Notes: generated by a model from the letters alone, not told the origin. A stretch of DNA of 64,000 nucleotides from Peribacillus folii (GCF_030271255.1 NZ_JASJOM010000008.1:124001-188000), one strand, 5' to 3'. Shown: positions 17,162 through 28,961, counted from the stretch's first letter. Program-made: numbers and translations.

Positions 17162-17195
17162 AAAAAGAAGACGAACTTTAAAGTCCGTCTCCTTC
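17162..17195 (-). terminator. Terminator after sufB, carried by the island
   Basis: On the minus strand GGACTTT/AAAGTTC extended by GAGAC and GTCTTC arms form a long hairpin followed by TTTTTA. It now ends suf transcription in place of the detached hairpin at 14351-14392. Confidence 0.8.
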
Positions 17196-17253
17196 ACTTA
17201 GTGGTAATCTGAATCGGCACATAATTGCTCGTTTCAAGATTCCTGTATTAAAT

Positions 17254-18651
17254 TTATCCGATGGAGCCTTCCATTTCGAACTTGATCAGACGGTTCATTT
17301 CGACCGCATATTCCATTGGAAGTTCTTTTGTAAATGGCTCGATGAAGCCCATTACGATCATTTCCGTTGCTTCTTGCTCAGAGATTCCGCGGCTCATCAG
17401 GTAGAACAATTGCTCTTCCGATACTTTGGAAACCTTCGCTTCATGCTCAAGGGAGATGTTATCATTCAAGATTTCATTGTAAGGGATTGTATCAGATGTA
17501 GACTGATTATCCATGATTAGCGTATCACATTCAATATTCGAACGGGCTCCGTCCGCTTTGCGCCCGAAATGGACGATTCCGCGGTAGGTTACTTTTCCGC
17601 CTTGTTTGGATATTGATTTGGATACGATCGTTGATGAAGTATTAGGCGCAAGATGCGTCATTTTTGCCCCTGCATCTTGGTGCTGTCCTTTACCGGCAAT
17701 GGCAATCGATAATGTCATACCGCGAGCGCCTTCACCCTTTAGGATGACGGCAGGGTATTTCATCGTCAACTTGGAGCCGATGTTGCCATCGATCCATTCC
17801 ATTGTAGCATTGGCATCACATACCGCACGTTTCGTAACCAAATTGAATACGTTGTTTGCCCAGTTTTGGATCGTCGTGTAACGGCAGTAGGCATCCTTTT
17901 TAATGACGATTTCAACAACCGCACTATGAAGGGAGTTCGTCGTGTAGACAGGTGCTGTACAGCCCTCTACATAGTGAACGGATGCGCCTTCATCGACAAT
18001 GATCAATGTACGTTCGAATTGACCCATGTTTTCCGAGTTAATCCGGAAATAAGCTTGAAGCGGAGTATCCACTTTTATGCCTTTTGGTACATAGATGAAA
18101 GATCCGCCAGACCAGACAGCTGAGTTCAATGCCGCGAACTTATTGTCGGTTGGAGGAATCGTTTTGCCGAAATGCTCACGGAAGATATCTTCATTTTCAC
18201 GAAGGGCTGAGTCCGTATCTTTAAATACGATCCCCATCTCTTCCAATTCCTCTTTCATGCTGTGGTAAACCACTTCTGATTCATATTGGGCGGATACCCC
18301 TGCAAGATATTTCTGTTCCGCTTCAGGAATTCCCAATTTATCGAAAGTCTGCTTGATTTCATCAGGAACTTCATCCCATGATTTCTCTGATTTCTCTGAA
18401 GGCTTGACATAATAAGTGATTTCATCAAAGTTCAAGCTATTCAAATCCCCGCCCCATTGAGGCATCGGCATATTGTAGAAATGCTTCAATGATTTCAAGC
18501 GGAAATCAAGCATCCATTGCGGTTCATTTTTCATGCGTGAAATTTCTTCCACGATTTCTTCAGTAAGACCACGCTTTGAACGGAAGATGGAAACATCTTT
18601 GTCCGCAAAGCCATATTTATAATCGCCAATATCAGGCATTTTCTTTGCCAT
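17254..18651 (-). CDS. sufB: SufB, Fe-S cluster scaffold subunit
   Basis: A 465-residue protein, the core of the SufBCD scaffold on which Fe-S clusters are built. Sequence features include [23 protein letters not shown] (about 200), the conserved [21 protein letters not shown] stretch and the C-terminal [38 protein letters not shown], shared with SufD. Length and sequence are those of Bacillus SufB. GGAGG precedes the ATG. Last gene of sufCDSUB. Its final nine codons are the insertion point of the neighbouring island; the present gene ends GSIG and stop, whereas the left-hand copy of the end would read GSIGE. Confidence 0.97.
   Translation of the reverse strand: MAKKMPDIGDYKYGFADKDVSIFRSKRGLTEEIVEEISRMKNEPQWMLDFRLKSLKHFYNMPMPQWGGDLNSLNFDEITYYVKPSEKSEKSWDEVPDEIKQTFDKLGIPEAEQKYLAGVSAQYESEVVYHSMKEELEEMGIVFKDTDSALRENEDIFREHFGKTIPPTDNKFAALNSAVWSGGSFIYVPKGIKVDTPLQAYFRINSENMGQFERTLIIVDEGASVHYVEGCTAPVYTTNSLHSAVVEIVIKKDAYCRYTTIQNWANNVFNLVTKRAVCDANATMEWIDGNIGSKLTMKYPAVILKGEGARGMTLSIAIAGKGQHQDAGAKMTHLAPNTSSTIVSKSISKQGGKVTYRGIVHFGRKADGARSNIECDTLIMDNQSTSDTIPYNEILNDNISLEHEAKVSKVSEEQLFYLMSRGISEQEATEMIVMGFIEPFTKELPMEYAVEMNRLIKFEMEGSIG
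17257..17288 (-). repeat. Right copy of the sufB 3'-end repeat
   Basis: The last codons of intact sufB, identical over 17257-17283 to 14437-14463. Sequence beyond the stop (below 17257) differs completely from that beyond the left copy, which places the junction exactly at the end of the repeat. Confidence 0.85.
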
Positions 18652-18705
18652 AGCTCGTATTCCTCCATTTCAAATGGCTGAATTACAACAGCTCATTCTC
18701 GTTAA

Positions 18706-21654
<2,949 letters not shown>

Positions 21655-21669
21655 TGCAAATCCTCCTAC

Positions 21670-22455
21670 TTACGCTTCTTCGCCAACAGTTTCGTCTTCA
21701 ATGCCCAATTCTTGTTTGATCCAATCATAGCCTTCCGCTTCCAAACGGGCAGCAAGCTCAGGTCCACCTGACTTCACGACGCGTCCTTGCATCATGACAT
21801 GGACAAAATCAGGAGTGATGTAATTTAATAGACGTTGGTAGTGGGTGATGATTAAGCAGCCAAAGTCTTCTCCGCGCATTTCGTTGATCCCTTTGGAAAC
21901 GACTTTAAGTGCATCGATATCAAGCCCTGAGTCAATCTCATCCAAGATCGCGATTTTAGGTTCGATCATCATTAATTGAAGGATTTCATTACGTTTTTTC
22001 TCTCCGCCTGAGAATCCTTCGTTTAGGTAACGTTGCGCCATATCTTCATCCATTTCAAGGAATTCCATTTTTTGATCCATTTGACGGATGAATTTCATCA
22101 ACGAAATCTCATCGCCCTCTTCGCGGCGTGCGTTGATGGAAGAACGTAAGAAGTCAGCGTTCGTAACACCGCTGATTTCACTTGGGTATTGCATCGCAAG
22201 GAATAGACCGACACGAGCACGCTCGTCGACTTCCATTTCCAAAACATCCTCACCATCGAATGTGATGCTTCCGCTAGTTACTTCATATTTTGGGTGACCC
22301 ATGATCGCTGATGATAATGTCGATTTACCAGTTCCGTTCGGTCCCATGATCGCATGGATTTCCCCGCCCTTAACTTCAAGGTTTACCCCTTTTAAAATCT
22401 CTTTGCCTTCGATTGATACGTGAAGATCTTTAATCGTTAATGTAGAAGCTGACAT
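21670..22455 (-). CDS. sufC: SufC, ATPase of the Fe-S assembly complex
   Basis: A 261-residue ABC-type ATPase, cytosolic rather than membrane-linked. Walker A is GPNGTGKST, the signature is FSGGEKKRNE and Walker B is IAILDE followed by the SGLDIDAL D-loop, the characteristic SufC forms. It powers rearrangement of SufB and SufD. First gene of the operon; GGAGG precedes the ATG and the promoter must lie in the 22456-22600 region. Confidence 0.97.
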   Translation of the reverse strand: MSASTLTIKDLHVSIEGKEILKGVNLEVKGGEIHAIMGPNGTGKSTLSSAIMGHPKYEVTSGSITFDGEDVLEMEVDERARVGLFLAMQYPSEISGVTNADFLRSSINARREEGDEISLMKFIRQMDQKMEFLEMDEDMAQRYLNEGFSGGEKKRNEILQLMMIEPKIAILDEIDSGLDIDALKVVSKGINEMRGEDFGCLIITHYQRLLNYITPDFVHVMMQGRVVKSGGPELAARLEAEGYDWIKQELGIEDETVGEEA

Positions 22456-22492
22456 AATAATACCTCCGTGAACTAATTCCTATTTTATTACC

Positions 22493-22513
22493 AGAAAGTA
22501 AGGTTAACTTTCT
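22493..22513 (-). promoter_or_regulatory. Inverted repeat in the sufC leader/promoter
   Basis: AGAAAGT (22493-22499) and ACTTTCT (22507-22513) are 7-bp arms around 7 bases, 38 bases before the sufC ATG. TAATTAT just upstream on the minus strand may be a -10 element, and two copies of TGAGAAT spaced 11 bases apart lie further upstream. These are candidate control sites; I cannot name the regulator. Confidence 0.4.
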
Positions 22514-22569
22514 CAACTATAATTATCGTAAAAACATTCTCACTTTATTCTCATTCCAATTTTATAACA

Positions 22570-22887
22570 AATCCAATTTGGAATCAACTAATATAGAGAG
22601 GGTTTACACTTCTTGCATGGTGAAAACCTGTCCAATTATCAGGATACTAACAGTTATTGCCCATTTCCAGCAAAATAAGACTTTTTTATCCTTTGTTGAA
22701 ATAATCTTATTATTCGATAAATACACAGAGCTTAGAATGCAAAATAAGATCGCTCCGCATGAAAAATAAAAAAATCGGGCTGTTGGGCATTATGTAAGCT
22801 GCCTCGAATAAGGATATCCTTATTTTCTGGACCACTTACCATTTTACCTCTACAGACCGATCTTTTAAAGAATTCTTTTTTATATAC
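22570..22887. other. Non-coding stretch upstream of suf
   Basis: AT-rich DNA with only short unsupported frames. I see no RNA gene or convincing terminator. Confidence 0.5.
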
Positions 22888-23091
22888 TTAGGCGTGAATT
22901 TTCCGTTGTAAGTCCTTGACCATTTGGTTGCATTTTTCGTGTTCCCTATCTCGTTCCTTCTCAACCTCGATCCGGAGGTCTAAGTTTCTACTGTACTCAC
23001 TGTAGCCAATCCCATGTGAAGACTGCATCGCCTTTTCCATTTCGCTTGTTACATTCAAATCTAGAGTATTGATAGTGAACCATCCTTTCAA
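22888..23091 (-). CDS. Small hypothetical protein, TTG start
   Basis: A 67-residue hydrophilic, helical protein (DLNVTSEMEKAMQSSHGIGYSEYSRNLDLRIEVEKERDREHEKCNQMVKDLQRKI) with charged coiled-coil-like composition after residue 35. The composition looks protein-like, but the TTG start overlaps the only Gly/Ala-rich ribosome-like sequence, so the true start may be slightly downstream. Family not recognised. It stands alone between met and suf. Confidence 0.45.
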   Translation of the reverse strand: MKGWFTINTLDLNVTSEMEKAMQSSHGIGYSEYSRNLDLRIEVEKERDREHEKCNQMVKDLQRKIHA

Positions 23092-23185
23092 ATTTGTGAA
23101 TCAATTTATTGCCTTCTTTATTTCTTTACCCTTCACTTTCATGATTAAACATTACAAGTTAATGTAGATAAAATCTCCATAACCC

Positions 23186-23209
23186 AAATACCCAAGGTTT
23201 TGGGTATTT
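23186..23209. terminator. Hairpin upstream of the small gene
   Basis: AAATACCCAA and TTGGGTATTT form a 10-bp stem with a 4-base loop and short A/T flanks. It may terminate transcription in either direction. Confidence 0.5.
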
Positions 23210-23230
23210 TGTACATGATCCGTTGCATGT

Positions 23231-23329
23231 CACTGTTGGCGGTAGGGGAGCCTCCTTGGCTTGCGCCTGCATGGTCTCCCCTTCACCGCATTTCCCGCAG
23301 AAGTCTCACGCCTTCCGTTCCATTTCCAA
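23231..23329. repeat. Interspersed GC-rich repeat, copy A
   Basis: A roughly 100-base segment related to 51101-51226: shared blocks are GGGGAGCCTCCT, GCGCCTGC, GTCTCCCC, CCGCATTTCCCGCAG and CCTTCCGTTCCAT. The GGGGAGCC and GTCTCCCC blocks pair around the GC-rich middle. I recognise it as a repeat type common between genes in Bacillus genomes; it is non-coding. The remaining DNA to 23533 shows no gene. Confidence 0.75.
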
Positions 23330-23533
23330 TCGGCGTGGTAATGCGGGGTGGATTTCGTTTTTCTAAGGGTAGGAAGTTGTTTCGCTGCACACTGCTTGAA
23401 AATGGAATTAAATTAGATTCCCTTTCCCCTTACCCAATGTTTCGGGAGGCTCTGGCCATGGCGATATTTCAAAGGACTCAACAGCCAATAAGGTGCCGAT
23501 CGCGAGTGCATATCGCCTCAAACCAACTGTTAT

Positions 23534-23565
23534 CAAAAAAACTCCGGAATGAAATCATTCCGGAG
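23534..23565 (-). terminator. Terminator of the metNPQ operon
   Basis: CTCCGGAATGA and TCATTCCGGAG form an 11-bp perfect stem; on the minus strand it is followed by seven T residues. Confidence 0.95.
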
Positions 23566-23578
23566 CCTTCTTATTGGA

Positions 23579-24406
23579 TTATTTATCCGCTGGCACAACC
23601 GCACCTTTGTATTCTTTAAGGATGAAATCTTTAATTTCTTTGGAATGTAATACTTCCACAAGTGTCTTGATTGATTTTTTATTTTCATCACCTTTGTTTA
23701 CAGCAATGACATTCACATATGGTGATTCTGAATCTTCAATCGCGATCGAATCTTTCAATGGATTCAAGCCTGCATCAATTGCATAGTTGGAGTTGATCAA
23801 TACCGCATCGCCTTCTCCGCTTTCATAGATCTTTGGAAGTAATGCCGCTTCATATTCAGCGTCGAATTTAAGGTTTTTCTTATTTTCGATGATATCTTTC
23901 GTTGTCGCAGTCGTTTTGTCGATGCCTTCTTTCAGCTTGATGAGGCCATTTTTTTCCAACATGGATAAAGCACGGCCATGGTCAGCGACGGAGCTGCTTA
24001 AAATGATCGTTGCTCCTTCAGGAAGCTTATCGATGCTTTTGTATTTTTGTGAATATAAACCGATTGGCTCGATATGAATACCGCCCGCATTAACGAAATC
24101 ATAACCATTTTCTTTAATTGCAGACTCTAAGAAAGGTAAATGCTGAAAATAGTTCGCATCCAACTCCTTGTCGTTCAACGCCTTATTCGGTAAAACATAG
24201 TCCTGGAATGTTTTGATTTCCAAGTCGATGCCTTTTTCTTTAAGGATCGGCTTCGCTTTTTCCAGAATTTCTGCATGTGGTACATTGGATGCCCCTACGA
24301 CCAATTTCTCGGTATCGCCGCCGCTTTTTTTATCCTTATCACTTCCGCAAGCTGCCAAAGCAATCGATAACACTAAGATTAACGCAAAACCTAAAAACTT
24401 CTTCAT
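23579..24406 (-). CDS. metQ: MetQ, methionine-binding lipoprotein
   Basis: A 275-residue NlpA-family substrate-binding lipoprotein for D/L-methionine uptake. The signal peptide ends in lipobox LAAC, followed by a charged linker and the NlpA domain (VVGASNVPHAEILEKAKPILKEKGIDLEIKTFQDYVLPNKAL, NYFQHLPFLE). The ATG at 24406 has GGGAG nine bases upstream; the ATG at 24415 abuts it. Last gene of a three-gene ABC importer controlled by the SAM riboswitch at 26285-26400. Confidence 0.93.
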   Translation of the reverse strand: MKKFLGFALILVLSIALAACGSDKDKKSGGDTEKLVVGASNVPHAEILEKAKPILKEKGIDLEIKTFQDYVLPNKALNDKELDANYFQHLPFLESAIKENGYDFVNAGGIHIEPIGLYSQKYKSIDKLPEGATIILSSSVADHGRALSMLEKNGLIKLKEGIDKTTATTKDIIENKKNLKFDAEYEAALLPKIYESGEGDAVLINSNYAIDAGLNPLKDSIAIEDSESPYVNVIAVNKGDENKKSIKTLVEVLHSKEIKDFILKEYKGAVVPADK

Positions 24407-24421
24407 CCCATTCATCTCCCT

Positions 24422-25090
24422 TTATCTTTTGTCCAATTTAGATGTAATCACATCTCCAATAATCTGAATTATGAAGACGATAATTAGAATAACGATTGTC
24501 GCTACAAGCGTAACGTCATTTTGACTTCTTTGGTAACCTTCCAAATAGGCTAGATTTCCAAGACCGCCTGCACCGATGACCCCAGCCATGGCGGTATAGC
24601 CGACTAATGCAATCGATGTTACCGTGATCCCTGAAACGAGGGCGGGCATCGACTCTGGCAGAAGCACCTTCCAAATGATCGTACTCGTTTTGGCCCCCAT
24701 CGATTTAGCGGCTTCGATTACACCTTTATCGATTTCCCGAAGGCCGATTTCCACCATTCGTGCATAAAACGGTGCTGCGCCGATAATGAGTGCCGGCAGA
24801 GCCGCATTTTCGCCGATCATCGAACCGACGAGCGCTTTGGTGAAAGGAATGAGCAATACAATCAAAATAATAAATGGAATCGATCGGAAAATATTGACGA
24901 GAGCACTGATGATCCCATTCACGACCCGGTTTTGCCACATATTCCCTTTCCCTGTCAAGAACAGGACCAAGCCTAATAGTATGCCGATAAAGAACGTGGC
25001 CACTACAGAGATGCTTGTCATATACAAGGTTTCTTTTGTTGCCTCCATCATTTTTTCCCAATCTACATTCGGCAATAATTCTTCAAGCAT
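24422..25090 (-). CDS. metP: MetP (MetI), methionine ABC transporter permease
   Basis: A 222-residue membrane protein with five to six hydrophobic segments and the permease EAA loop (GLREIDKGVIEAAKSMGAKTSTIIWKVLLPESMPAL) that contacts the ATPase. Its start lies within the last codons of metN (8-base overlap), so translation is coupled. It is followed 15 bases later by metQ. Confidence 0.93.
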   Translation of the reverse strand: MLEELLPNVDWEKMMEATKETLYMTSISVVATFFIGILLGLVLFLTGKGNMWQNRVVNGIISALVNIFRSIPFIILIVLLIPFTKALVGSMIGENAALPALIIGAAPFYARMVEIGLREIDKGVIEAAKSMGAKTSTIIWKVLLPESMPALVSGITVTSIALVGYTAMAGVIGAGGLGNLAYLEGYQRSQNDVTLVATIVILIIVFIIQIIGDVITSKLDKR

Positions 25091-26117
25091 GAGTGATCAC
25101 CTCCACGCCTACCTGCTGTGCTTTAATGAATTCGATTGCGCGGAGCATTTCATCCTCTTTGCCGTCAAGGTGAATGAACAACGTTCCATATGAGCCGCTT
25201 CTGGTTTGCGATATTTTACCTTGAACGATATTAACGTCCAACTCGAAGTTGCGCACGAGCTTGGTTATCAATGGGCTTTCCACATGATCGCCGACAAAGG
25301 TCAATTGAATCACTTTACCTGCAGGGAAGCGTTCGAACAGATGATCCATCGTTTCCTTCGTCTCTTCCGGCTCCGTAACCTGCTGCACGAAGCGCTTCGT
25401 CATTTGTTCCCGAGGGTTCCTGAACACATCGAGGACCGGACCTTGCTCGACGACCTGCCCGTTTTCCATCACGGCCACACGATGACATATCTTGCGGATT
25501 ACATGCATTTCATGCGTGATCAAGACAATCGTCAACCCAAGCCGCTGATTGATATCAACGAGCAATTCGAGGATGGAGTCAGTGGTCTGAGGGTCAAGAG
25601 CGGAAGTCGCTTCATCACACAGCAGCACTTTCGGATCATTGGCCAGGGCCCTTGCAATTCCGACCCTTTGCTTTTGCCCTCCGCTTAGCTGAGAAGGATA
25701 CGCCTTTTCCCTGCCTTCAAGCCCGACTAGTTTGATCAATTCATTGACACGCTTCATCCTTTCAAATTTCGGAACGCCTGCAATTTCCAACGGGAAGGAG
25801 ATATTATCCTGGACGGTCCTTGACCATAATAGATTGAAATGCTGGAATATCATGCTGATTTCCTGGCGTGCCTTACGGAGCTTAGCCCCTTTGATCTTGG
25901 AAATTTCTTTATCTGCGACGACAACCGATCCCTCGGTAGGTGTCTCCAAGCCATTGAGCATTCTGATCAGCGTACTTTTTCCTGCCCCGCTGTAGCCAAT
26001 GATGCCAAAAATTTCACCTTTATTTATTTCAACGTTCACGTTATTTACAGCCTTGATCGTCTCGCCATTCCCCTTACCTGTCCGAAACAGCTTACTGACT
26101 TTGGTCAATGTAATCAT
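25083..26117 (-). CDS. metN: MetN, methionine ABC transporter ATPase
   Basis: A 344-residue ATPase. Walker A GYSGAGKST, signature LSGGQKQR and Walker B VLLCDEAT are intact, and a C-terminal NIL domain (about 265-344) provides methionine feedback inhibition in the family. GAGGTGAGCAACA precedes the ATG. It is the first gene after a SAM riboswitch with terminator, so the importer is expressed when S-adenosylmethionine is low. Confidence 0.95.
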   Translation of the reverse strand: MITLTKVSKLFRTGKGNGETIKAVNNVNVEINKGEIFGIIGYSGAGKSTLIRMLNGLETPTEGSVVVADKEISKIKGAKLRKARQEISMIFQHFNLLWSRTVQDNISFPLEIAGVPKFERMKRVNELIKLVGLEGREKAYPSQLSGGQKQRVGIARALANDPKVLLCDEATSALDPQTTDSILELLVDINQRLGLTIVLITHEMHVIRKICHRVAVMENGQVVEQGPVLDVFRNPREQMTKRFVQQVTEPEETKETMDHLFERFPAGKVIQLTFVGDHVESPLITKLVRNFELDVNIVQGKISQTRSGSYGTLFIHLDGKEDEMLRAIEFIKAQQVGVEVITHA

Positions 26118-26233
26118 TGTTGCTCACCTCTTTTATCCTATAAAACCCATGAACTTAGTTTACTTTGTACATCATCCAGCTTAATCATTTACCAAACCAG
26201 CTGCACATGCTTATGGTTTCCTAAATTGAAGAA

Positions 26234-26263
26234 TAAAAAAACCTTTCTGCATGAGCAGAAAGG
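26234..26263 (-). terminator. Riboswitch-controlled terminator upstream of metN
   Basis: CCTTTCTGC and GCAGAAAGG form a 9-bp stem, with seven T residues following on the minus strand. It is the expression platform of the S-box just upstream. Confidence 0.92.
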
Positions 26264-26284
26264 CAGGTGAAAAAGCTGGCCTTC

Positions 26285-26400
26285 CTCTCATCTTCCAAAG
26301 TGTTTGCACTTTGTGTGAATTGGCACCTTTCCAAGGAAAAAATCTCCTTGTCGGTTGCCGGGCTTCATCGGGCACATCCCTCCACCTCTCTTGATAAGAG
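26285..26400 (-). ncRNA. SAM riboswitch (S-box) controlling metNPQ
   Basis: Read on the minus strand: P1 strand CTCTTATC, then AGAGAGGTGGAGGGA, GCCCGATGAAGCCCGGCAACC, AAGGTGCCAATTC and closing GATGAGAG. These are the core S-box elements in order. With SAM bound, the terminator at 26234-26263 should form. Confidence 0.95.
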
Positions 26401-26518
26401 CTAATATATAGAATATTTGTACATCATTATGTTCATTAGTATGGAGAAATTTTATCACAGATAAAAAAGGAGCGCAATGTATATTATTTCTAAAACAAAA
26501 AAATTCAGGGCTATATAC

Positions 26519-27829
26519 TCAAAGTGATTTGGATGTCAATGAAACGGTTTCCGTAGCTTTTTCAATTGCCTGTTCCAAATCTTCTATTAAGTCATCCACA
26601 TTTTCGATTCCAATCGATAGCCGGACTTGATCGGCGCTCACTCCGGATTTTACCAAGCCAGCATCATTCAGCTGTTGATGGGTGGTGCTGGCAGGGTGGA
26701 TGATTAAACTCTTCGCATCCCCCACATTCGCTACATGTGACCATAATTCCACCGAATTGATGAGCCTTGCCCCTGCTTCGCGATCTCCTTGTATCCCGAA
26801 GGTCACCACGGCTCCAGCCCCCTTAGGCAGATATTTATCCGCAAGCGGCTTATCTGGATGATCTTCACTGCCTGGATATGATACCCATTTCACTGCAGGG
26901 TGGTTTTTCAAGTATTGAATGACGGTCCTCGTGTTTGCAAGATGCTCTTTCATCCTGACATGCAGTGTTTCTAGACCAAGCGTGAATTGGAAAGCACTTT
27001 GGGCACTTAGCGCCGGACCCAGATCACGGAGCAATTGTACCCTCGCTTTCGTAATGAATGCCGCCGGGCCGACTGCATCGGCATAGACCAGGCCATCGTA
27101 GCTCGGATCAGGCTCGGTGAAACCAGGGAAGTTCGGCGAATTCCAATTGAACTTGCCTCCGTCGACGATGACGCCACCTAATGTCGTCCCATTTCCCAAA
27201 AGCCACTTCGTAGCGGAATGGATGACGATATCCGCACCAAAATCGAGCGGTCTGCATAGATACGGCGTAGCGAAGGTGTTATCGATGATCAATGGGATGT
27301 GGGCTTCGTGGGCGATCTTTGCCACCGCTTCAATATCGAGCACCCGCAAACTCGGATTGCCAATCGTTTCAGCGAATATGGCCTTTGTTCTAGGCGTAAT
27401 CGCCCTCCTAAAATTCTCAGGGTCATCAGGAGAGACGAATTTCACTTTAATTCCGTATTTAGGAAGGGTGTTTTCAAAAAGGTTATACGTTCCGCCATAT
27501 AAGGTCGAGGCCGAAACGATTTCATCTCCTGCACCGGCAATATTCAGGATTGACAGGGATATGGCAGCCATTCCGCTTGCAGTTGCCAATCCGCCGATTC
27601 CCCCTTCCAATAAAGCCATCCTCTCCTCGAAAACGCTGACCGTCGGATTATGGAGCCTTGTGTATATATATCCTGTTTCCTTTAAACCAAATAAATTGGC
27701 TGCATGATCGGTATCCTTGAATAAGTAAGCATTGCTCTGGTATATCGGAACGGCACGAGCTCCAGTCTCATCACTTTGCAGGCCACCATGAACACTCAAT
27801 GTTTCAAAACGCAATTTTTTATCTGTCAT
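26519..27829 (-). CDS. metY: MetY, O-acetylhomoserine sulfhydrylase (homocysteine synthase)
   Basis: A 436-residue PLP enzyme of the Cys/Met metabolism family. It starts FETLSVHGG, contains YTRLHNPTVSVFEERMALLEGG, the PLP lysine in IHSATKWLLGNG and the C-terminal SLIIHPASTTHQQL and RLSIGIENVDDLIEDL. The insertion of about 50 residues relative to cystathionine gamma-synthases fits MetY. It combines sulfide with O-acetylhomoserine to make homocysteine. Its own SAM riboswitch precedes it, so both uptake and synthesis of methionine are switched by SAM. B. subtilis lacks a metY at this place. Confidence 0.92.
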   Translation of the reverse strand: MTDKKLRFETLSVHGGLQSDETGARAVPIYQSNAYLFKDTDHAANLFGLKETGYIYTRLHNPTVSVFEERMALLEGGIGGLATASGMAAISLSILNIAGAGDEIVSASTLYGGTYNLFENTLPKYGIKVKFVSPDDPENFRRAITPRTKAIFAETIGNPSLRVLDIEAVAKIAHEAHIPLIIDNTFATPYLCRPLDFGADIVIHSATKWLLGNGTTLGGVIVDGGKFNWNSPNFPGFTEPDPSYDGLVYADAVGPAAFITKARVQLLRDLGPALSAQSAFQFTLGLETLHVRMKEHLANTRTVIQYLKNHPAVKWVSYPGSEDHPDKPLADKYLPKGAGAVVTFGIQGDREAGARLINSVELWSHVANVGDAKSLIIHPASTTHQQLNDAGLVKSGVSADQVRLSIGIENVDDLIEDLEQAIEKATETVSLTSKSL

Positions 27830-27900
27830 ACGGCTTCTCCTCTTCCTTTATGGATTTCATTGAAAATGTAGCGGCCTTGGGAACGGTTCTTAACTCATAC

Positions 27901-27927
27901 AAAAAAACCACTTCCACAAGAAGAGGC
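27901..27927 (-). terminator. Riboswitch-controlled terminator upstream of metY
   Basis: CCTCTTC and GGAAGTGG pair with one mismatch around a short loop and are followed by a run of T residues on the minus strand. Confidence 0.8.
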
Positions 27928-27937
27928 TTTCATACAC

Positions 27938-28043
27938 ACCTCATCTTCCAGAGTCAACACTCTGCTGGAATTAGCACCGTATATATATGTATACCGGTTG
28001 CCGGGCTTCGTCGGGCCAGTCCCTCCGCCACTCTTGATAAGAA
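27938..28043 (-). ncRNA. SAM riboswitch (S-box) controlling metY
   Basis: On the minus strand TTCTTATC, AGAGTGGCGGAGGGACTGG, CCCGACGAAGCCCGGCAACC, GGTGCTAATTCC and GATGAGG occur in the standard S-box order. The P3 region is a long AT palindrome (GTATACATATATATAC). The downstream hairpin at 27901-27927 is the terminator. Confidence 0.95.
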
Positions 28044-28164
28044 CTATTGAATTTTGTTTTTCCACATTCAAAATATAGCATTTTACCATTTATCAGTCAA
28101 TGAATTGTTAGAATATTCTTTTTTTATTTATTTTACCTTTGCATTTGCTTGCCATAAGGCCAAG

Positions 28165-28191
28165 AACCCAAACCGGTTTCCGGTTGGGTTT
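28165..28191 (-). terminator. Hairpin after yusE
   Basis: AACCCAAACCGG and CCGGTTGGGTT form a strong stem just beyond the yusE stop codon, with a 3-base loop. No T-run follows on the minus strand, so termination efficiency is uncertain. Confidence 0.5.
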
Positions 28192-28192
28192 G

Positions 28193-28504
28193 TCAGCTGA
28201 TTTCCTTAAGCAATCCATACAGGTATGGAACGGATTGAAAGGCATATATTTTTTTATCCAGCTGTCCTTCCTTGAACAGCAATAAACAGGGCACACTTTC
28301 GATCTCATATGTTTCGGCCATCGTTTGGACATAGTTCATATTCATTTTCCCTGCCATCATTTCGGGGAATAATTGCAACGATATCTCCAGCATTTTAGAG
28401 GCGACCTGACATGTGCCGCACAAAGGCGTATATAAATATAGGCAAAAGGTTTCCCCATTTTCTATGGCAACCCTGCACGCTTCCTCATTCCACTCCTGCA
28501 TCAC
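28193..28504 (-). CDS. yusE: YusE, thioredoxin-like protein
   Basis: A 103-residue thioredoxin-fold protein with active-site motif CGTC (LYLYTPLCGTCQVASKML) and a cis-proline region VPCLLLFKEG, which itself carries a Cys. It matches YusE of B. subtilis in size and place; substrate unknown. The GTG at 28504 (or the ATG three bases later) has AAAGGGTGA upstream, while the GTG at 28516 lies in that site. It follows yusF by 15 bases. Confidence 0.8.
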   Translation of the reverse strand: MMQEWNEEACRVAIENGETFCLYLYTPLCGTCQVASKMLEISLQLFPEMMAGKMNMNYVQTMAETYEIESVPCLLLFKEGQLDKKIYAFQSVPYLYGLLKEIS

Positions 28505-28519
28505 TACGTCGTTCACCCT

Positions 28520-28870
28520 TTAACTTAAAAATTTCATTTTAACATTCATGTTGGCAGATAGAAGTACGATTGCAATATGATGTTCCGGTGAGCTTTCCAC
28601 TTCTTTGTACATTTTATTGATGTAAAGGTGGTTCGCTTCCGGCATTTCCCTTCGAAATTGCTTTCGCAGCCTTTCCCCTGATTCATCCGCATCAAAAAGG
28701 AGGTACACATCCCGGTCCATCAATTCCTCGACCAATTCATCAAGCTTTGTTATTGAAATGGTTCCATTCGTACACCTAATTTCCACATCTTCATTCAAAA
28801 CGGAGGCAACCTTCTTCCTGTCGGAACTGCCTTCAACAATGATCACCTTATCGAAACCGCCGCATTCCAT
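28520..28870 (-). CDS. yusF: YusF, TOPRIM domain protein
   Basis: A 116-residue single TOPRIM domain. The catalytic Glu is in VIIVEGSSDRKKV (about residues 7-19) and the DxD is in YLLFDADESGERLRKQF. Small TOPRIM proteins of this type resemble RNase M5-like nucleases, but the target is unknown. The ATG at 28870 follows GGAGTGATGGC. It lies between gcvH and yusE and probably shares their transcript. Confidence 0.8.
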   Translation of the reverse strand: MECGGFDKVIIVEGSSDRKKVASVLNEDVEIRCTNGTISITKLDELVEELMDRDVYLLFDADESGERLRKQFRREMPEANHLYINKMYKEVESSPEHHIAIVLLSANMNVKMKFLS

Positions 28871-28961
28871 GCCATCACTCCATTTCACGATTATGTGGAC
28901 AACCGCCAAGCACAAAAGGAAAAAGAGAGCAGACCCCATCAGAGGGCCCCTCTCCTTCGTT

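Larger units (their letters stand above)
14437..17288. mobile_element. AT-rich island inserted at the 3' end of sufB
   Basis: A 2.8-kb segment bounded by the 27-base direct repeat (14437-14463 and 17257-17283). It is clearly more AT-rich than the flanking DNA and contains a three-gene operon absent from the B. subtilis suf locus: subtilase, putative secreted toxin and an unknown cytosolic protein. No integrase, transposase or relaxase gene is inside, so it is either a remnant of a larger integrative element or a small cargo unit moved by an enzyme supplied elsewhere. The boundaries and repeat are seen directly; the integration mechanism is inferred. Confidence 0.7.
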
